A stretch of 64,000 bases of DNA from SZUA-217 sp964194555. Its GTDB lineage: Bacteria > Actinomycetota > Acidimicrobiia > Spongiisociales > ZC4RG35. This document shows, one piece after another, positions 60,295-64,000 of the stretch (position 1 is its first letter; each line of letters begins with the position of its first letter). Location: the NCBI GenBank assembly GCA_964194555.1, contig CAXMMT010000007.1, forward strand, positions 5,958 through 69,957, in the 5' to 3' direction. Under the pieces are notes generated by a model. It saw nothing but the letters and a program-made list of their open reading frames with translations. It had not been told where the DNA came from and did no database searches. The position numbers and the translations under genes are program-made.

Positions 60295-61691
60295 GCCAAC
60301 CGGTGAGCTTCGTGACTCGCGCCGACGCCCTCCTCGGCAGCAAGGAAGCGGCTGCTGTCGTCAAAGGGATACGGCACTTCACCGAGGCGCGAGACCACGT
60401 AGCCGAAGAGTTTCCCATCATGGAGGAGTTGCGTGACAGGTCGCGGACGATCCGTCTTCACTCCCTCAGTCATCTCGACCGGCTTCTTGGTCACTTCGCG
60501 GATCAGGTAACCGACCTCGGCGGCACGGTGCACTTTGCTGCCGATGCCGAAGAGGCGAATCAGATCGTGGCCGAGATCCTCCAACGGTCGGACTCCCGTC
60601 TGGTGGTGAAGGCCAAGTCGATGGTTTCCGAGGAGATCGAGCTCAACAACCACCTCGAAAATATCGGCATTGAGGTGGTCGAGACCGATCTCGGGGAGTT
60701 CATCGTCCAACTCGCAGGCGACACGCCCAGTCATATCATCGCTCCCGTGTTGCACCTGACCCGTCAGGACATAGCGGCACTGTTCTCCGAGAAGCTGGGG
60801 GTCGAGTACACCGACGATCCGACAGAACTCAACGAGATAGCCCGAGCCCATCTTCGAGAGATCTTTCTCAGGGCGGACGCGGGCATCTCCGGCGTGAACA
60901 TGGCTATAGCCGAGACAGGGTCGGTCGTCCTTGTGACCAATGAGGGGAACGGCCGTCTGACGACGACGGCTCCAAGAGTTCACATCGCTCTGATGGGCAT
61001 GGAAAGAATCGTCTCACGATGGGAGGACGCCGCCGTTGTTCTCGAGGTTCTTGCCCGTTCTGCCACCGGACAGAGGCTTTCCGTTTATACCAACGTCATA
61101 ACCGGCCCGAGGAGAGAGGGGGATCCTGATGGTCCCGAAGAGACACACGTGGTCATCATCGACAACGGGCGGTCTGAGATCTTGAGTGGTCCCACGGCGG
61201 AGATCCTCGCCTGCATTCGGTGTGGCGCTTGTCTCAATGTGTGTCCTATCTTTCGGATGGTCGGAGGTCACGCATACGGAACCGTGTATTCGGGACCAGT
61301 CGGTTCGATTGTCACTCCCGGCTTGCACGGGATGGATCCCTGGTGGGAGTTGCCTTACGCATCAACGATGTGCGGAGCCTGCGAAGAGGTGTGCCCGGTT
61401 CGCATTCAGATCCCATCGATGCTTCACCATCTGAGGGAGCGCGCTGCGTCGGAGGGCAGACTTCCCGCTTGGCTCGACCGGGGCATGAGCCGATATGCTC
61501 GAGCGGCGACCGCCCCTCAGAAATGGCGGAAGGCAAAAAAGTGGGCGTCTCGTTTGAGCGCACCTCTGGCATCACGAGGCTGGCTGCGTCGGATCCCGGG
61601 TCCGGGGAGAGGCTGGACTCGATACCGTGACTTGCCACGACCCGCCTCGGAGTCATTCAATGAATGGTGGAGGTCCAACCGTGGATCGTGA
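60291..61691 (+). CDS. lutB: L-lactate utilisation iron-sulfur protein LutB
   Basis: A 466-residue protein. The N-terminal LUD domain has VVKAKSMVSEEIELNNHLEN and VNMAIAETGSVVLVTNEGNG. Two 4Fe-4S motifs follow: CIRCGACLNVCPIF, with a later lone Cys, and CGACEEVCPV. This is the electron-transfer subunit of the Lut complex. The terminal Cys-poor tail is normal. Confidence 0.93.
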   Translation: MSQPVSFVTRADALLGSKEAAAVVKGIRHFTEARDHVAEEFPIMEELRDRSRTIRLHSLSHLDRLLGHFADQVTDLGGTVHFAADAEEANQIVAEILQRSDSRLVVKAKSMVSEEIELNNHLENIGIEVVETDLGEFIVQLAGDTPSHIIAPVLHLTRQDIAALFSEKLGVEYTDDPTELNEIARAHLREIFLRADAGISGVNMAIAETGSVVLVTNEGNGRLTTTAPRVHIALMGMERIVSRWEDAAVVLEVLARSATGQRLSVYTNVITGPRREGDPDGPEETHVVIIDNGRSEILSGPTAEILACIRCGACLNVCPIFRMVGGHAYGTVYSGPVGSIVTPGLHGMDPWWELPYASTMCGACEEVCPVRIQIPSMLHHLRERAASEGRLPAWLDRGMSRYARAATAPQKWRKAKKWASRLSAPLASRGWLRRIPGPGRGWTRYRDLPRPASESFNEWWRSNRGS

Positions 61692-62334
61692 TGTCTTTCT
61701 GGCGCGTGTCGGACGGGCCGCAATGACGGCTCACCTCCCGGAGGCGCTCGCCGTGCCTGACCGTTTGCCCGATTTGGAGCACGAAGATCTCCATGCACTG
61801 TTTCGGGAAAGGGCCCAGGACGTGGACGCCGTGGTTCACGGAGCGGTGGGACGACATGGGGTTCCCAGGGCGGTCGCCGGAATTGCGGCGGGACATCATT
61901 GCCGGTCGTTCATGGCATGGGAGGATCTGCCCGCTTCGGGGGTGGCTTCGGCTCTCACCGCGATGGGGCTGGAAAGGGTGAAAGGGGAGGTGCCGGTCGA
62001 CGCCAGGATCGAGCATCAGATGGAGTATCGCGACCTGGACTTGGGCATCACCGGGGCCACAGTTGGTCTTGCCGAGAGTGGCAGTGTGGTGCTCGATCAT
62101 GGCCCGGGAAGACCGAGAATGGCCAGCCTCGTGCCCGAGGTCCATGTGGCGCTTCTCGATCTGACACTGATCGAGCGGACCCTGGCCCATTGGGCCCACA
62201 AACGCCCTGAAGCAGTCGCAGCCAGCGCCAATCTGGTGATTGTCACCGGCCCAAGTCGAACGGGCGACATAGAGCAACAGCTCACTCTTGGGGTTCACGG
62301 GCCAAAACATGTCCACATCGTGTTGATCAAATGA
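61681..62334 (+). CDS. lutC: L-lactate utilisation protein LutC
   Basis: A 217-residue LUD-domain protein from GTG 61681, overlapping lutB by 11 bp. The characteristic parts are ITGATVGLAESGSVVLDHGP and SANLVIVTGPSRTGDIEQQL, then LGVHGPKHVHIVLI at the end. Third subunit of the Lut complex. Coupled to the downstream hydrolase (ATGA). Confidence 0.9.
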   Translation: MDRDVFLARVGRAAMTAHLPEALAVPDRLPDLEHEDLHALFRERAQDVDAVVHGAVGRHGVPRAVAGIAAGHHCRSFMAWEDLPASGVASALTAMGLERVKGEVPVDARIEHQMEYRDLDLGITGATVGLAESGSVVLDHGPGRPRMASLVPEVHVALLDLTLIERTLAHWAHKRPEAVAASANLVIVTGPSRTGDIEQQLTLGVHGPKHVHIVLIK

Positions 62335-63302
62335 GCGGTCTCCAAGAACCCCCCACTCGAGATCGCCCATCACGCGTTCTGGTCCGGATTCTGATACTGG
62401 CACTGCTGGTGCTGGCGGTTGGCGTCGTCGTCTGGACGTCGGTGACCAACCAGCGGATCGACCTGATCGAGGATGTGCCCGCAGGAGAGGTCGAGCTGGT
62501 CGACTTCACCATGGTCGGAAGCCTCCGCATCAACGTCGTCACGGAACCTGGCGGTGTTGTTCCGGTGATCCTGCTTCATGGAAGGGATGTCGCCGGTGGG
62601 GTGACGCTGGAGGATGTAGCTGAAGGATTAGGGGGCCGATTTCACGCGGTCCGGCTCGATCTTCCTGGATATGGGCTGAGCGATCGTCTGCCGAGCGAGG
62701 GTCCCGGTCACACCGTGGCATTCATGGCGCAAGTCGTGAGCACCGTCATCGAGGAACGCTTCGACATCCCAGCCGTGGTCGCCGGCGTCGGTCTCGGGGG
62801 GCGGGTTGCTGCCGAGGTGGCCGTAAGCAGACCGGATCTCGTCCGCGGTGTCGTGCTCGTCGATGTCGACTTCTGGGAGGAAGATGGGTGGATCGAGATC
62901 GTCGAACGTCTACCGTGGGTGGGTCGGGCGGCGACCTTCAGTTTCGAGACTGGGGGAAGATTCGCAATGGACATCTGGGCGCCAAACTGCGCCGAAGGTG
63001 GATGGTGCCCCGGTCAGGATCAGATCGCTGCGCGCGACATCACCACGACCATAAGCGGATCGACCGACTCGATCAGATCGTTCCTACGAACACAGCCGTC
63101 GTCTCTGGTTCCTTCCGACCTGGCCGAGATCGCCGCGCCTGTGGCCTATGTGTGGAGTCGAGATGGCGATGTGCCTTTCGACTCGGTGGAAAGGGTGAAA
63201 CAAGAGCTGCCCGACATGACTGTTTCGGAAGTTGATGTCTGGCACGCCCATCTGGAGTCACCGGGAGCAGTGGTCGCCGCCATAGATATGGTGGGTCGCT
63301 GA
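62331..63302 (+). CDS. Membrane-anchored alpha/beta-hydrolase lacking the serine nucleophile
   Basis: A 323-residue protein. One N-terminal helix, VRILILALLVLAVGVVVW, anchors an extracytoplasmic alpha/beta-hydrolase domain with VILLHGRDVAGG (oxyanion) and DLPGYGLSD. The elbow AGVGLGGRVA has Gly where the family has Ser (GxSxG). The acid and His positions appear at YVWSRDGDVP and DVWHAHLESPG. A conventional esterase reaction is unlikely. Overlaps lutC by 4 bp, so it belongs to that operon. Confidence 0.78.
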   Translation: MSGLQEPPTRDRPSRVLVRILILALLVLAVGVVVWTSVTNQRIDLIEDVPAGEVELVDFTMVGSLRINVVTEPGGVVPVILLHGRDVAGGVTLEDVAEGLGGRFHAVRLDLPGYGLSDRLPSEGPGHTVAFMAQVVSTVIEERFDIPAVVAGVGLGGRVAAEVAVSRPDLVRGVVLVDVDFWEEDGWIEIVERLPWVGRAATFSFETGGRFAMDIWAPNCAEGGWCPGQDQIAARDITTTISGSTDSIRSFLRTQPSSLVPSDLAEIAAPVAYVWSRDGDVPFDSVERVKQELPDMTVSEVDVWHAHLESPGAVVAAIDMVGR

Positions 63303-63343
63303 GAGTCGGATTGCGAAGGGGTGTCGGACAGTCCTCCACGCCA

Positions 63344-63388
63344 TTGTCGTTTGCGAACCGGAATCCCACTTCTGCTCGCAAACGACAA
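63344..63388. terminator. 13-bp inverted repeat downstream of the lut operon
   Basis: TTGTCGTTTGCGA at 63344-63356 and its exact complement at 63376-63388 with a 19-base loop, 42 bp after the hydrolase stop. It may terminate the operon. The large loop and lack of a T-run leave an operator role for the downstream gene possible. The rest of 63303-63560 shows nothing recognisable. Confidence 0.45.
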
Positions 63389-63560
63389 CGTAAACCCAAA
63401 GACCATTCTCCGGGTCGGCAGCATGTACGACGCATCAACCGTCAGATCGGTCACATACTCTTCTTGCAGAGAGGCGAATCCGCCAAGGAAATCGAAGAAA
63501 TTTCTCTGGTCTAGCCCGATTTCGTCCTTTCTTGTCACACCCGGTCTGTACACATCGGGT

Positions 63561-64000
63561 ATGGGAGAGGGAGAGAAGACCATCGTCATCCAGATCCTTG
63601 ATGACAAGGACGCGGCTTCTGCCGACGAACTCGATGACCACATTCTTTGTCTGGAGGCGGCGAGAAGTCACCTTGATGTCGAATGGACGGAGGCGCCGGG
63701 AGTACTGGATGCACGGCAGCTGCACAAGGTTTTCGGTTACCCGTCAGCAATTGCCTATCTGAAGGACAGATGCCGCATGGCCGGTGGACGGGCCCGTCGT
63801 TATGTTTCGGTGGCTCGGGCTGCTCGTCGTTTCAAAGCAACGTTTCTCTCCTGGAAACACGAACAGATTTCCACCGACCAGGCGCAACAGCTGTTCCGGG
63901 TTTCTGAGCAACTGCCTGATAGGTATCCCGACGCTGAGAATGTTCTCCTGGAGATTGTTGGTGACACTCCTGAGGAGACCCGTCAGATCCTCGACTACTG
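63561..64000 (+). CDS. DUF222/13E12-type protein, N-terminal part (3' end outside window)
   Basis: The frame opens at ATG 63561 (MGEGEKTIVIQILDDKDAAS) and runs off the right edge, giving 146 residues. Segments LHKVFGYPSAIAYLKDRCRM, then RARRYVSVARAARRFKATFL, and ISTDQAQQLFRVSEQLPDRY match the N-terminal helical region of DUF222 proteins, which usually carry a C-terminal HNH nuclease domain. The nuclease part, if any, lies beyond the window. These are abundant in actinobacteria and often associated with mobile DNA. Confidence 0.7.
   Translation, partial: MGEGEKTIVIQILDDKDAASADELDDHILCLEAARSHLDVEWTEAPGVLDARQLHKVFGYPSAIAYLKDRCRMAGGRARRYVSVARAARRFKATFLSWKHEQISTDQAQQLFRVSEQLPDRYPDAENVLLEIVGDTPEETRQILDY

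Noticed and set aside
1..64000. tRNA, rRNA, CRISPR array or prophage
   Set aside because: No tRNA-like T-loop contexts, rRNA segments, regularly spaced repeat-spacer arrays or phage structural genes were noticed while reading both strands.

Overview
The window is a GC-rich actinobacterial chromosome segment. Deep-branching Actinomycetota, possibly Acidimicrobiia, fits best. The grounds are Thr-rich linkers behind lipoboxes, the many GTG starts with 1-4 bp gene overlaps, a split NHEJ-type polymerase and ligase, a B12-dependent ribonucleotide reductase, and a DUF222-type protein at the right edge. The taxon is inferred from gene style only. No tRNA, rRNA, CRISPR array, complete transposase or integrase was recognised.

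Layout, 1-26 kb: a rhodanese tail; a ferredoxin-adenylate cyclase fusion; an ECF sigma factor translationally coupled to an alkyltransferase with a C-terminal Ada zinc domain; an MFS exporter; a modABC molybdate-type transporter closed by a 21-bp perfect hairpin; a PLP cysteine-desulfurase homologue divergent from a LigD-type polymerase; a four-gene double ABC-2 exporter operon followed by a frameshifted flavin-oxidase pseudogene; a stand-alone ATP-dependent DNA ligase; a YihY protein; a coiled-coil lytic transglycosylase; RidA; MsrA; and a TetR-ATPase-permease cassette with a palindromic operator.

26-39 kb: two tandem S41 protease lipoproteins, amidohydrolase, Maf, a lipoprotein, a thioesterase, a small HExxH membrane protein, an apparent deletion junction joining a CoA-transferase fragment to another gene tail, DusB, a SWEET-like transporter, and a histidine-degradation pair (arginase family plus urocanate hydratase).

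39-45 kb is the accessory region. Small minus-strand genes, truncated genes and fragments are punctuated by nine copies of a short GGCA(C/T)TTATG motif. A glycosyltransferase there is bracketed by ~100-bp direct repeats. No canonical attC or integrase is visible, so the nature of this repeat system is open.

45-64 kb: a DrrA/NodIJ-type exporter, nitroreductase, purine nucleoside phosphorylase, AzlCD, a purine permease, several small NTF2-like proteins, and a class II ribonucleotide reductase carrying a 431-residue LAGLIDADG intein with a repeat-rich upstream region. Next is the most notable gene: a peroxiredoxin-like protein with an in-frame TGA exactly where the catalytic Cys belongs, followed by a bSECIS-like hairpin, so probably a selenoprotein. 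It sits directly upstream of lutABC and a membrane-anchored alpha/beta-hydrolase.
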